Source of the DNA: Myxococcales bacterium
GTDB taxonomy: Bacteria; Myxococcota_A; Bradymonadia; UBA4248
Assembly (NCBI GenBank): GCA_004554395.1
Contig: SFMP01000028.1
Coordinates: 1-22,932 of the forward strand
Direction: 5' to 3'
Length of the DNA stretch: 22,932 bases
Part shown: positions 13,796-22,299 of the stretch, piece after piece
Position numbering within the stretch: the stretch's first letter is position 1
How the letters are laid out: the number at the start of each line of letters is the position of its first letter
Position numbers and translations under genes: made by a program
The notes under the pieces: generated by a model
Databases searched by the model: none
What the model was told of the DNA's origin: nothing
What the model saw: the letters and a program-made list of their open reading frames with translations, nothing else

Positions 13796-15511
13796 ATGAA
13801 AAAACTGAGTATTTCTCTTCTGATCGCCCTCATGGGGTTGGGTTTCGTATCGTGTAGCGACGACGACGATTCGTCGGCGGGCAAAAACGGCGATAAGTGT
13901 ACGCAAAACAGCGACTGTGCTTCGAATTACTGCGAGTCGGGCAAATGTGCTCCGGCAAAAGCCGCCGATGGCTCGAAGTGCAAAGTCGACAGCGACTGCG
14001 TTTCGAATCTCTGCCAACAAGAAACTTGCGTAGCGCAGAAAAACGATAAACGCGATGATGGTCAAGAATGCGAAAGCAACGACGATTGCAAGTCGAACAA
14101 GTGCGATGAAACGACGCATAAATGCGTTGCTGCCGAATCCGAAAAGAAAGCCGATGGTGCCGATTGCGCGGCTCACGATGAGTGCAATAGCTCGATTTGC
14201 CACCAAGGCAAATGTGGTCTCCCATCGACGTGTTCGGTCAGCGATGAAGATTACTGCGCGGGCAATATCTACGTTCACTGCGATGTCGATTTGACGACGG
14301 GCGGCGAAGCCGAAAATGAACCTACGTTCGTGGTGAATGCATGTGGTCAATCTAAAGCGTGTGTCGTGTCGGGTACGAATAAAGGTTGCTTTGAGACGTG
14401 CACGAAAGCCGGTGAATCAAAAACGGAATGTGATAAAGAGAACAACACCACCGAAGATAATCATCCTAAGGAACTCGTTTCCTATCAATGCACCCAAGTA
14501 GACGATAAACTCGTGTTCGTCGTTGACAAGACGAAAGATTGCGGCAACGCGCTCTGCGATACGTTTACAAATTCCTGCTCAGGTGAAGCGGCTGTTGGCG
14601 TCAAGTGCCAGGATGATAATCAATGCAAGTCGAGCTACTGCGATAAAGCCGCCGATGCTACTCAAGGCGTGTGCGCCGACAAGAAAGCCGCCGATGCGGA
14701 ATGCACGCGCGATAGCGCTTGCCAGTCGGGTTATTGCAAAGAATCGACGCATAAATGCACGGCTAAGGCCGAGAACGATGCTGATTGCGATGTCAATGCC
14801 GATTGTACTTCGAATTACTGTAGCAAAACTGGCGATGCCGCCAAGGGAAAATGCGCTGCTAAGCCGTCGGGTTACGATGAAAACGGCAAAGCTTGTACCG
14901 ATAGCGCCAAATGCCTTTCGGGTTATTGCAATGGATCGGTTTGTGCCGATAAACCCGTCATTGCCAAAGCTGGCGAGTGCTCAGACACTAAGAAATGTGA
15001 AGACAACAAGATTTGCAGCAAAGATTTCAAATGCGTCGACAAAGTTGGCGAAAAAGGTGGCTATGGCGATGCTTGCACGAGTGATGAAAACTGTGCAGAT
15101 GGCTTGAAATGTTATACGAACCAAAAGAAATGCCGATTGGCGCAGGTGGTCGATAAAGACGACAGTGCTTGCACTGGCCTGAGCGCAAAGTGTGAAGGCA
15201 ATGTATTGATTAAGTGCGAAGAAGACCCCTATAGTGAGGGCGGGTATGAGGCTTCGTATGTGGCTAGCGTTTCAGCGTGTGCGGAACGTGGACTCGTGTG
15301 TGCTACTCAAAACAGCAAATCGGAATGTATGGCGCCTTGCGACACCGTTGGGGCATCGTATAAAACCTGCACAGGTGCTGAATATGAAATGCTTACGACG
15401 TATACGTGTACCGAGGTCAATAGCGTTAAAGTTTTCGTTCCTACGAGCATAGAATGTCCGGGCATTGCCGGTTGTAATCCCACACAGAATAATTCGGCCA
15501 AGTGCAACTAA
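13796..15511 (+). CDS. Cys-rich lipoprotein with short Cys repeats and two 12-Cys modules
   Basis: Predicted exported lipoprotein of 571 aa; function unknown. The signal peptide MKKLSISLLIAL ends in lipobox FVSC (Cys20), then an Asp/Ser-rich tether. Two domain kinds alternate. The first is a 22-28 aa repeat of the type GxxCxxxxxCxSxxCxxxxC, with about four copies near the N-terminus and six in the middle, similar in spacing to EB or dickkopf-like disulfide repeats. The second is the 12-cysteine module, present at nt 14231-14578 and again at the C-terminus (15170-15505). ATG 13796 was chosen for the signal peptide and AAGGA at 13783-13787 with an 8-base spacer; an upstream in-frame ATG at 13682 only reads through the 27-bp repeats. 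A strong terminator follows. Compare the genes at 254 and 15886. Confidence 0.9.
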   Translation: MKKLSISLLIALMGLGFVSCSDDDDSSAGKNGDKCTQNSDCASNYCESGKCAPAKAADGSKCKVDSDCVSNLCQQETCVAQKNDKRDDGQECESNDDCKSNKCDETTHKCVAAESEKKADGADCAAHDECNSSICHQGKCGLPSTCSVSDEDYCAGNIYVHCDVDLTTGGEAENEPTFVVNACGQSKACVVSGTNKGCFETCTKAGESKTECDKENNTTEDNHPKELVSYQCTQVDDKLVFVVDKTKDCGNALCDTFTNSCSGEAAVGVKCQDDNQCKSSYCDKAADATQGVCADKKAADAECTRDSACQSGYCKESTHKCTAKAENDADCDVNADCTSNYCSKTGDAAKGKCAAKPSGYDENGKACTDSAKCLSGYCNGSVCADKPVIAKAGECSDTKKCEDNKICSKDFKCVDKVGEKGGYGDACTSDENCADGLKCYTNQKKCRLAQVVDKDDSACTGLSAKCEGNVLIKCEEDPYSEGGYEASYVASVSACAERGLVCATQNSKSECMAPCDTVGASYKTCTGAEYEMLTTYTCTEVNSVKVFVPTSIECPGIAGCNPTQNNSAKCN

Positions 15512-15546
15512 TATCGAGAAGTCGTTGCGACATGGCTAATTAGCCC

Positions 15547-15581
15547 AATCCCCCTTCACATTGTGGAGGGGGATTTTTTTT
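15547..15581 (+). terminator. Rho-independent terminator of the lipoprotein at 13796
   Basis: AATCCCCCT (15547-15555) pairs with AGGGGGATT (15567-15575). The stem is extended inward by TCAC/GTGG with one wobble pair and a 3-base loop, and is followed by a T-run to 15581. A perfect 12-base palindrome GGCTAATTAGCC (15534-15545) directly precedes it. Confidence 0.92.
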
Positions 15582-15885
15582 ATACAGATCGATGAAAAAC
15601 GAACTCGGTATTTCATTTGGCAAAGAAAAGATCTATAGGGTGGGGGGGGCCTCGTTGGTGTGTGCTAGACCTACACGGCGATGTGCTCGCCGACGAATGG
15701 TGCGGTTATGGGCGCGAACGAAGACGGGCGAGCGGCCTATTTCACGAATCGTAGCCAATATGGATCGGCGTTGTGCGATTATGCAACTGGTGAGTTGTGA
15801 ATAAAGTGGCCAGCAGTCGTTTGAGGCGATGAACGCTCGCCGCCTAAGGCACAAAAAACACAAATTGTCGAGAAACGAGGTATTT
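15582..15885. other. Gap with a doubtful 70-codon reading frame
   Basis: An open frame at 15592-15804 (starting MKNELGISFGKEK) has no ribosome site, contains a G8 run, and becomes Arg-rich and unlike a folded protein. In another frame, from 15656, a short stretch WCVLDLHGDV then EWCGYG faintly recalls the DMxGNVWEWC motif of formylglycine-generating-enzyme-like proteins, but it ends at a stop. I treat the stretch as non-coding or a gene relic. GAGG at 15877-15880 is the ribosome site for the next gene. Confidence 0.3.
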
Positions 15886-17601
15886 ATGCGTACGACGCGT
15901 ATAGCAATTGCCATGACGGCGTTATTATTCTTGGTCAACGGATGCAGTGAATCTTCCGAAACGGAGAAAGACAACGGTGCTTCGTGCCAGTCGGGGAGCG
16001 AATGTCGGTCGAATTTGTGCGTCAATTACACGTGCACCGAGCCGTGCACGGTCTTTTCTTGTGGCGAGGGCGAAATATGCTTGCCGTCGGGGATTTGTGA
16101 GGCAGAATGTTCCGCCGCGAAGCCGTGCACGGATGGTAAAGTTTGCGAAGGCGGCAAGTGCGTTGCAAAAGTCGAAGCAGAATGTTCTGCCGAGAAGCCG
16201 TGCACGGATGGAAAGGTTTGCGAAGGCGGCAAGTGCGTTGCAAAAGTCGAAGCAGAATGTTCTGCCGAGAAGCCATGTGCCGACGATAAGATTTGCGAAG
16301 ATGGCAAATGCGTCTATGAATGTACGGCGGCAAAACCGTGCACGGGTGGGAAAGTTTGCATATCGGGAAAATGCAAGCCCGAATGCGACGACGATCGCCC
16401 TTGCAAGCAGAATGATAGGGCGTGTATCGATGGGCGATGTGTATTCCGCCCCGAAGATGCTTGCACGAAGGGATCGTGCGCCGCGGGAACGGTTTGTGGA
16501 GAAGATGGCGCTTGTTTTGCGGGCGAATGCTCGACGATCGACGCGTGTGCCGATGGGCTGTTTTGCCAAAATGCGAAGTGCGTGACGCGCGAACAAGTCG
16601 TTTGTCATGGCGATGTCGATTGTGGCGAGGGGTATGGTTGTGACCAAAATAAATGCGTGCCCGAATCGTCGTGTTCGATGACGCGCACGTGCCCAAACAA
16701 TTGGGTTTGCCACCAAGGGACATGCCAAGCGCCCGTTTCGGCTCAGTGCTCGAAGGCTCGCGCGTGCCCCGATGCCACCCAAACGTGTGTCGAGAACAAA
16801 TGCGTGACTTGCCATTGCGCAGAGACCGAAGTGTGCGTCGGCGATGGGCGGTGCGTCGATGCAAAAACGTCGGAGTCTGGCAAAGTGTCGGTGGGCGATG
16901 CGTGCTCGCATGAAACGTTTATGCAACATTGCGACAACAACCGCCAGTTCTCGTGCATCGATGGCAAAGTTTCGGTCGCGAATTGTGGGGCTCGCGTTTG
17001 TGCCAACGCGCCCGAAGAAGGCGTGGGGTGTTACGAATCGTGCGAGAACGACGACGACTTCATTGGCGAATGCGTCGGAAGTTATAACTTCCAAGCGCAC
17101 TTTACGCGCGTTTGCTCGACGACAGACGACGGAAAACGCGTTTGGTCGTTGCAAAAGGGCTACAAAGAGTGCACGACGGGGTGCACCAATGGGCGTTGCA
17201 ATTACATTCCCGCCGATTATGGGCAACAGTGCACGGCGACGTCGTATCCCGATAAATGCCAAGGCGATTGGCTATCGTATTGTTATATCGGGTATTCGAC
17301 GGGGACGGATTGCAAGACGTATTCGAAAGATCACATTTGCGCCTTGCCGAGCGAAAACGCACAAAAGATGTTCGGAGCGATCGACGCGACGGAAAAGCTC
17401 ATCGGGGCTTGCGCCTTGCCGTGCTCGGAGCCTGGCAAAACGCGCGTCGCATGCGTGAAATCGCCCGAAGGTGGCGTCGTGAGCATGCGCTATTTGTGTG
17501 CCACCTCGACGACGGGCCAACTCGTCGATTTCGAAGCGGGCTATACGCAGTGCACCGTCGCATGCAATGTCGAATCGGGGCTTTGCGTCGATTCGATTTG
17601 A
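15886..17601 (+). CDS. Cys-rich lipoprotein with tandem Cys repeats and two 12-Cys modules
   Basis: Predicted exported lipoprotein of 571 aa; function unknown. The signal peptide MRTTRIAIAMTALL ends in lipobox LVNGC (Cys20). The N-terminal two thirds consist of about ten short repeats of the type ECSAEKPCTDGKVCEGGKC, three of them near-identical at DNA level (75-bp units). The C-terminal third has two 12-cysteine modules (nt 16903-17199 and 17230-17586) matching those of the genes at 254 and 13796, including the central C-x3-C and the terminal C-x3-C. ATG 15886 fits the signal peptide and GAGG at 15877-15880 (5-base spacer); the in-frame ATG at 15829 adds a Lys/Arg-rich stretch without a signal. 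It has its own leader, since a terminator separates it from the previous gene. Confidence 0.9.
   Translation: MRTTRIAIAMTALLFLVNGCSESSETEKDNGASCQSGSECRSNLCVNYTCTEPCTVFSCGEGEICLPSGICEAECSAAKPCTDGKVCEGGKCVAKVEAECSAEKPCTDGKVCEGGKCVAKVEAECSAEKPCADDKICEDGKCVYECTAAKPCTGGKVCISGKCKPECDDDRPCKQNDRACIDGRCVFRPEDACTKGSCAAGTVCGEDGACFAGECSTIDACADGLFCQNAKCVTREQVVCHGDVDCGEGYGCDQNKCVPESSCSMTRTCPNNWVCHQGTCQAPVSAQCSKARACPDATQTCVENKCVTCHCAETEVCVGDGRCVDAKTSESGKVSVGDACSHETFMQHCDNNRQFSCIDGKVSVANCGARVCANAPEEGVGCYESCENDDDFIGECVGSYNFQAHFTRVCSTTDDGKRVWSLQKGYKECTTGCTNGRCNYIPADYGQQCTATSYPDKCQGDWLSYCYIGYSTGTDCKTYSKDHICALPSENAQKMFGAIDATEKLIGACALPCSEPGKTRVACVKSPEGGVVSMRYLCATSTTGQLVDFEAGYTQCTVACNVESGLCVDSI
16102..16326 (+). 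repeat. 75-bp in-frame minisatellite, three units
   Basis: Units start at 16102, 16177 and 16252, each with GCAGAATGTTC. The first two are nearly identical; the third diverges in its second half. Each encodes one 25-residue four-Cys repeat of the lipoprotein, so copy changes would add or remove whole repeats in frame. Confidence 0.85.
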
Positions 17602-17638
17602 TGGTCCTCGCCATGCCGATGGCTAGCGCGATAGAAAA

Positions 17639-17856
17639 AGCGGGCGTATGGAGCGATAGCGACATAGCCCGCTGCGAAAGCGTATTGTGCCAAGGGCACA
17701 ATAGCTGAGCCCAAAGCGGCGTATGGAGCGATAGCGACATAGCCGCGCCCAAAGGCGGCGTATTGCCGCAGGCAATAGCCCGCCGTGGTGCGTATTGCCG
17801 CAGGCAATAGCACCACCGCCGGCGGCGTATGGAGCGATAGCGACATAGCCGGCGCC
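17639..17856 (+). repeat. Hairpin cluster III: six bulged-G TAT...ATA units
   Basis: Cores alternate between TATGGAGCGATAGCGACATA (17647, 17722 and 17828), TATTGTGCC/GGCACAATA (17683-17703) and TATTGCC/GGCAATA (17761 and 17793). Each is preceded by one unpaired G. Arms differ but pair: AGCGGGC/GCCCGCT, AGC/GCT, GCGGC/GCCGC, GGCGGC/GCCCGCC (one extra base), GTGGTGC/GCACCAC and CGGC/GCCG. The cluster fills the gap between the lipoprotein and the membrane protein at 17961. No gene is present in 17602-17960. Confidence 0.87.
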
Positions 17857-17960
17857 AGAACTCGCATCGCGCGTGCCGCAAAAGTGGTGGTGGGCACAAA
17901 AAAAATGCGACGTTTGTGCGATAATGCGTTATAATGGGCTGGGTTTTGGTGGAGGTAACG

Positions 17961-18668
17961 ATGGCTAAGCTAAATCCGAACATCAAAAAGGCGGCTCAGA
18001 TGGGCGGGGTTAGAGTGCCTCCGAAACCGCGCGTGCCTGGGGTGAAGACGCCCGACCAAATTAAGAAGCAGGCACAGGCGCGAGCGAAGTCGCATATGAA
18101 GCGGCTCGTGCGCGTGCTCATCGTCGCAGGCGTGCTGTTCGTCGTGGGGCTCGTCGTGTATTTCGTCAAGTTCCATGGGCGGATGCCAAAAGATGCCTGG
18201 AATAAGTGCATCGAATATGCGTATAAAGACGATACGGCGAAGTTTCGCGATTGTTTTACGGTCGATTCGATCGAAATGGTCGAAAGTGGTGATGGCGTGA
18301 ACGATCGCAAGTGGGCGCACCTCATCGAGGGCGTGACGCCGGTGTCGGGGCGGCCAAAGGTCATTCGTAGCACGTCGACTGGCGCAAAGGGCATCGAAAG
18401 TGCCGAAATGGCGGTCAATATCGATGGCGCAGAACGCACCGTTTATATGCGAAAAGAAGATGGCGCGTGGAAGATCAATCTCAACGTGGCGATTAACCCG
18501 CGAAAACTCACCCTCCCCGACGATATCCCCGCCGAATACATCGATAACTTCGACGTCTCGGACGAACCCGAAGCCTGGTGGGAAGAAGACGAGGCAAACG
18601 ACGAAAAAGCAAAAAAGAAATCGGGTGGATTTTGGCAAAAGATCTTGCCGCGCAAATTCTTGAAATAG
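17961..18668 (+). CDS. Single-pass membrane protein, function unknown
   Basis: Protein of 235 aa that I do not recognise. Residues 1-48 are basic and Pro/Lys-rich and should be cytoplasmic. One transmembrane helix spans about 49-69 (LVRVLIVAGVLFVVGLVVYFV). The outer part, about 75-187, has alternating helices and strands (DAWNKCIEYAYKDDTAKFRDC, then AEMAVNIDGAERTVYMRKEDG, WKINL) that recall an NTF2-like or DUF4878-type fold. The end is acidic, then Lys-rich. ATG 17961 has an excellent GGAGG at 17951-17955 with a 5-base spacer, which rules out the in-frame ATG at 17934. It precedes the minor-pilin genes by 94 bases on the same strand, so a pilus or secretion accessory role is possible but unproven. 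Confidence 0.8.
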   Translation: MAKLNPNIKKAAQMGGVRVPPKPRVPGVKTPDQIKKQAQARAKSHMKRLVRVLIVAGVLFVVGLVVYFVKFHGRMPKDAWNKCIEYAYKDDTAKFRDCFTVDSIEMVESGDGVNDRKWAHLIEGVTPVSGRPKVIRSTSTGAKGIESAEMAVNIDGAERTVYMRKEDGAWKINLNVAINPRKLTLPDDIPAEYIDNFDVSDEPEAWWEEDEANDEKAKKKSGGFWQKILPRKFLK

Positions 18669-18762
18669 ACGTTCATCGCAGAAACTTCGGACGTCTGTGC
18701 CTTGTGTAGAATTTTATTAGGCATTTTGACCGTTCTTTGGTGGTAAAAACAGCGAGTGCGAT

Positions 18763-19356
18763 ATGTTTGGTAACGATAGAGAGATGAAACGACACTGTGG
18801 GTTCGTGGGCAAAAGGGCGGCTGTTCGCCGCGGTTTTACGCTCATCGAAGCCATGTTGGCCGGCGCCATTTTGGCGATCGGTTGCCTCGGCGTGCTCGGG
18901 ATTTTGATCGCCGTCATTCAGCAAAACGACGTCTCGCAACGACGCACCGAGGGCATGTACGTCGCTGAACTCCTGCTCAATCGACTCGAGACGATGGACG
19001 CCACGAAGCAGACGGGTTCGCCTTTGAGCGACATCAAAAGTGCATCGGCGAGTCGTTGGTTCGCGTTAGAACAAAATTCCACCGTGGGAAATCGCTATAC
19101 GGCAAACGGTGATGTCAACGGCAGTGGCGATTATATTGCGCATTACATGGTGCTTCCGAGTTCTGCTACGGGAACGACGAATTCTGTGATTGACTCAGGA
19201 GCATTCGTTCGAGGGGCGTTGCGCGTCTCATGGAGAAGGCCGAATGGTGGAGGTGATTGTACTTTTAATGAAGGTACACCTAGTGAAAATTGCGATTCAG
19301 TCTCGTTGCCATTTGTCTTTGCGAGGGATGATGATGCGTCGTTGCCTGGAGCATAA
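18763..19356 (+). CDS. PilV-type minor prepilin
   Basis: Type IV prepilin-like protein of 197 aa. The class III signal is RRGFTLIEAMLAGAILAIG: cleavage expected after Gly24, N-methylated Phe25, and Glu at mature position 5. The long hydrophobic helix is followed by a Ser/Thr/Gly-rich globular part with a Cys pair (DCTFNEG and NCDS). Minor pilins of this type prime assembly of a type IV pilus or a type II secretion pseudopilus. The start is uncertain: ATG 18763 has only a weak GAG upstream and ATG 18784 is also in frame; both keep the signal. The next gene follows after 37 bases, and the order V-W-X matches known minor-pilin operons. No major pilin, PilY1 or assembly ATPase is in the window. 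Confidence 0.85.
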   Translation: MFGNDREMKRHCGFVGKRAAVRRGFTLIEAMLAGAILAIGCLGVLGILIAVIQQNDVSQRRTEGMYVAELLLNRLETMDATKQTGSPLSDIKSASASRWFALEQNSTVGNRYTANGDVNGSGDYIAHYMVLPSSATGTTNSVIDSGAFVRGALRVSWRRPNGGGDCTFNEGTPSENCDSVSLPFVFARDDDASLPGA

Positions 19357-19393
19357 AAACATTAGCAAAACAACTGATCGCATGGGGATAGAT

Positions 19394-20602
19394 ATGAAAC
19401 GCCGCGGATTTTCACTTATCGAATTGTTGGTGACAGTGCTCATCACGTCGATCATCGTCATTGCCGCATATCAGTTGCTCACGAGCACGGCGAATTCGTT
19501 TGGCGACGAAGACAATCGTCGATTACTCGAAGCGAACTTGCGAAATGCCGAGCTCCTCATTCAACGCGATATTTCTCGCACGGGCTATGCATACGGGTTT
19601 TCTGCAGACGGCAGTGTCGCCACTGGTGAGGGCAGATTGGATAATGGCATTTGCCGTGCTACGGGATTGAGCGTTCCAGAATCTGGGAATTCGTTCATGC
19701 CAAAACAATTGGCATTCAAACATGCGGTTGATAATAATGGAAATTCTGCAATACAGATCATTGCATCGATATCGGACTACGACGATTTTACGGTTAGCTC
19801 CTATTCCAGTAATACTGTCACGCTCGATCGCACGGTGACTTTGCCTCTCGTCGCTAATCAAGTGTATAAGTCGAGTGTCGACGGATCGAATTTGAGCAAC
19901 TCATCGGCAGACCAGTCGACATTTATGGCGATATTCAATCGCATGTTTCGCGGCGCAAGTGCCGTCGAGGTTTCGACACCCGACACCGGAACTGCTGTCA
20001 TTTTGATTTCAGACGTCAACAATGAAGATGCATCGTTCAAGTTTATTGGGGACACTCGGCAGTTCACCCGTTATTGCGGTATCGATCCAGAAAGACCTTT
20101 TGTCGAGAATACGGTTAATCCGATTACTGTGATTACGTATAGATTGAGAAACAGCCAATTAGAGCGGTGTATTTCGAACGTGATATCTGGTGATTTCGTC
20201 ATAAGAGACTCTGATATATGCGACGTCTTGCTCGATAATGTCGTCTATTTTAATGTCTATCCGATTAAGAATGCCGATTTTCAGGACATGGGGTTTTCTG
20301 CGAATCATGGCTATGCCGAATGGAACGGGATGAAAATGCGAGATCTCTATGGGGCTATGTTTCGCATAGGTGCGCTGGCTCAGACGAGTTTGAAACAGAT
20401 ACCAGATGCATCAAGTGACCTTACAGATAAATACAAACGTTTTGATGCTGACACAGGGGGAATCAAAAAAGGTGTCTATTTGATGTCGCACGTACGAGGG
20501 GCGGCGTTATTCCAAGAGCCCCGCAAGGGAAATGTCACGATTCCCAAATCAACGGATTATAGCGACAAAGATATTGCACATGGACAAGCTCTGGCGTGGT
20601 AA
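19394..20602 (+). CDS. PilW-type minor prepilin
   Basis: Type IV prepilin-like protein of 402 aa. The short leader MKRRG is followed by FSLIELLVTVLITSIIVIAAYQLL, with Glu at mature position 5 and a normal N-methylation signal. Length, and the helical stretch after it (ANSFGDEDNRRLLEANLRNAELLIQRDISRTGYAYG), match PilW, as do the beta-rich C-terminal two thirds. GGGGA at 19384-19388 with a 5-base spacer selects ATG 19394; the ATG at 19382 has none. An open frame runs back to 19190 inside the previous gene but is not used. Stop-to-start spacing of 37 bases upstream and 22 downstream indicates one operon with the genes at 18763 and 20625. Confidence 0.88.
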   Translation: MKRRGFSLIELLVTVLITSIIVIAAYQLLTSTANSFGDEDNRRLLEANLRNAELLIQRDISRTGYAYGFSADGSVATGEGRLDNGICRATGLSVPESGNSFMPKQLAFKHAVDNNGNSAIQIIASISDYDDFTVSSYSSNTVTLDRTVTLPLVANQVYKSSVDGSNLSNSSADQSTFMAIFNRMFRGASAVEVSTPDTGTAVILISDVNNEDASFKFIGDTRQFTRYCGIDPERPFVENTVNPITVITYRLRNSQLERCISNVISGDFVIRDSDICDVLLDNVVYFNVYPIKNADFQDMGFSANHGYAEWNGMKMRDLYGAMFRIGALAQTSLKQIPDASSDLTDKYKRFDADTGGIKKGVYLMSHVRGAALFQEPRKGNVTIPKSTDYSDKDIAHGQALAW

Positions 20603-20624
20603 TTTCAATTGAGGAGCACATAAA

Positions 20625-21290
20625 ATGAAATCAACGATGCATAGAAAAGGCGTTGCACTCGTTACCGTCGTGCTCGTCATCTTGACGGCGACGGCCATCG
20701 CGCTCATGTCGATGAAAATCGTCACCGGCGAAATCCGCATGAGCTCGGCTTTCAATTACAATCGACAAGCCACCCGCGCCGCTCATGCCGTCGGCATGGC
20801 GCTCGAACCGATCGCGCAAACGAATGCCGAAAAAACTTGCTCAAATCAAAAAGTCGGCGCCATTCGCGATTCACTCGCCAAAGGCTCGTTCGTCTCGTCG
20901 GCCGATACGGCTACGCAAGCCATCGACCAAGACCTTCTCGAATCTTTCACAGGGCTCGGCAAAAAACCTGGTGCTAAACCTTCCACACCAGGCAGTGGCG
21001 CCACACCGAGCAAAACTCGACTCGAAGGCGATTTGTCGCGACGCACATACCTCGCCGGTATGACAGGAAACTTCACGCTCAATCTACAACCCGTCGCAGG
21101 ATTCTCCGATGGCGACGCCTTCTCGCGCTACGATATGAGTGCCAACGCCTACGCGCTCATCGGAAGCCCAGCCGCTATCCAAGGAAGCGGCGGAGATCAA
21201 TACTACCTGCTCAGCGAAGTTAATGCCCGCACTTCGGGCTTCAAACGCGAATTCGGTATCTACGAAGTTCAACCCCTGTCGTGTAAGTGA
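20625..21290 (+). CDS. PilX-type minor pilin-like protein
   Basis: Protein of 221 aa with N-terminus MKSTMHRKGVALVTVVLVIL and one long hydrophobic helix ending near MSMKIVTGE. The KGVAL start resembles PilX or GspK-type pilin tips, in which mature position 5 is not Glu; here it is Thr. Residues about 105-130 form a Pro/Gly/Ser-rich linker (KKPGAKPSTPGSG). GAGGAG at 20611-20616 with an 8-base spacer is a strong ribosome site. It is the last gene of the pilin operon. Its stop lies only 9 bases from the stop of the convergent recombinase gene, leaving no room for a separate terminator. Confidence 0.82.
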   Translation: MKSTMHRKGVALVTVVLVILTATAIALMSMKIVTGEIRMSSAFNYNRQATRAAHAVGMALEPIAQTNAEKTCSNQKVGAIRDSLAKGSFVSSADTATQAIDQDLLESFTGLGKKPGAKPSTPGSGATPSKTRLEGDLSRRTYLAGMTGNFTLNLQPVAGFSDGDAFSRYDMSANAYALIGSPAAIQGSGGDQYYLLSEVNARTSGFKREFGIYEVQPLSCK

Positions 21291-21299
21291 GTTTAGAAC

Positions 21300-22274
21300 T
21301 CAATCCCGAGCCCCATCGTTCCCACTCGGATCGCTAGGCTCTTGCGGCTTCGCGGGCGCTGAAATATGCGCCCGCGGATGCGCATTGTCGTAGACCTTTA
21401 CCATCCGTTCGTAATGGTTATGCGTATATCGCGCCGTCGTCGATAACTTGCTGTGGCCGAGCATGTCTTGAATCGCTCGCATATCGGCACCTGCCTCGAG
21501 CAAATGCGTCGCAAACGCATGGCGCAAGCCATGCGGCGATACATCGCCACTCAATCCCTTCTCGATTTCGTCGTCGTGCAATAAACGGCGTATGCTCCGC
21601 GCCGTAATGCGCCCACCCTTCGCATTGAGCAATAACGCTTCGCCATCTTGGCCGCCACTCTTGTCGACGAGCCCCGGACGCACCTCGACCAAATACCGAC
21701 CGATCAAATCGATCGCCGTCGACGTCACCGGTATCTCGCGCGGCTTGTTCCCCTTCCCAATCACGCGAATCCAACCCTCGATAAAATCGAAATCGTCGAT
21801 GTCGACCCGCACTAACTCGCTCACGCGAAGTCCACTCGAATACATCAATTCAAATGCCGTCAAATCGCGGATCTTCAACGCATCCGCCCCCGCCGGAATC
21901 GCCAACAATACGCTCATCTGATCGACCGAATACGTCGGACGCAACGACTTCGGCACTTTTGGCGATTGCAAATTCTCAAACGGCACGCGCTCGATCAACT
22001 CCTGCCGACATAAATAATGGATAAAACTCCGCACCGACGACACCTTCCGAGCCCTCGACGCCGGCTTCATCCCAATGAGATCGTCGGCTAACCACTGCCG
22101 CATCCGCTGCCGCGTCAAGTCTTCGGCCAGTAAATTCGGCATGCCCAACCGCTCAAAATACAATACCATCTGCGATAAATCGCCCGCATACGACGCTATC
22201 GTCAAATCGGAATAACCCTTCAATCGCAACGATTGAAGAAACGAATCGATATAATCTGAAACTATAATCGCCAT
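21300..22274 (-). CDS. Tyrosine recombinase, XerC/XerD type
   Basis: Site-specific recombinase of 324 aa. Xer proteins resolve chromosome dimers at dif; related enzymes integrate mobile elements. The N-terminal SAM-like core-binding domain covers about 1-95. The catalytic domain has Arg150 (SSGLRVSEL), Lys174 (GKGNKPR), His248 and Arg251 (HGLRHAFATH), His274 (LGHSKLSTTARYTH) and nucleophile Tyr283, so it is complete. The last 30 residues (AHISAPAKPQEPSDPSGNDGARD) are a Pro/Asp-rich tail longer than usual. ATG 22274 begins at the conserved domain; the open frame continues 85 codons upstream through the GTGGGGG element, which is unlikely to be coding. XerC and XerD cannot be told apart here, and the flanks show no att or element boundary. 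Confidence 0.93.
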   Translation of the reverse strand: MAIIVSDYIDSFLQSLRLKGYSDLTIASYAGDLSQMVLYFERLGMPNLLAEDLTRQRMRQWLADDLIGMKPASRARKVSSVRSFIHYLCRQELIERVPFENLQSPKVPKSLRPTYSVDQMSVLLAIPAGADALKIRDLTAFELMYSSGLRVSELVRVDIDDFDFIEGWIRVIGKGNKPREIPVTSTAIDLIGRYLVEVRPGLVDKSGGQDGEALLLNAKGGRITARSIRRLLHDDEIEKGLSGDVSPHGLRHAFATHLLEAGADMRAIQDMLGHSKLSTTARYTHNHYERMVKVYDNAHPRAHISAPAKPQEPSDPSGNDGARD

Positions 22275-22299
22275 CTTCTGTGTCTTTCGTCTTTCTGCT

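Noticed and set aside
15925..17262. Minus-strand open frame of 445 codons opposite the lipoprotein at 15886
   Set aside because: Same cause; the sequence is a low-complexity mirror of the Cys repeats, with no start signal.
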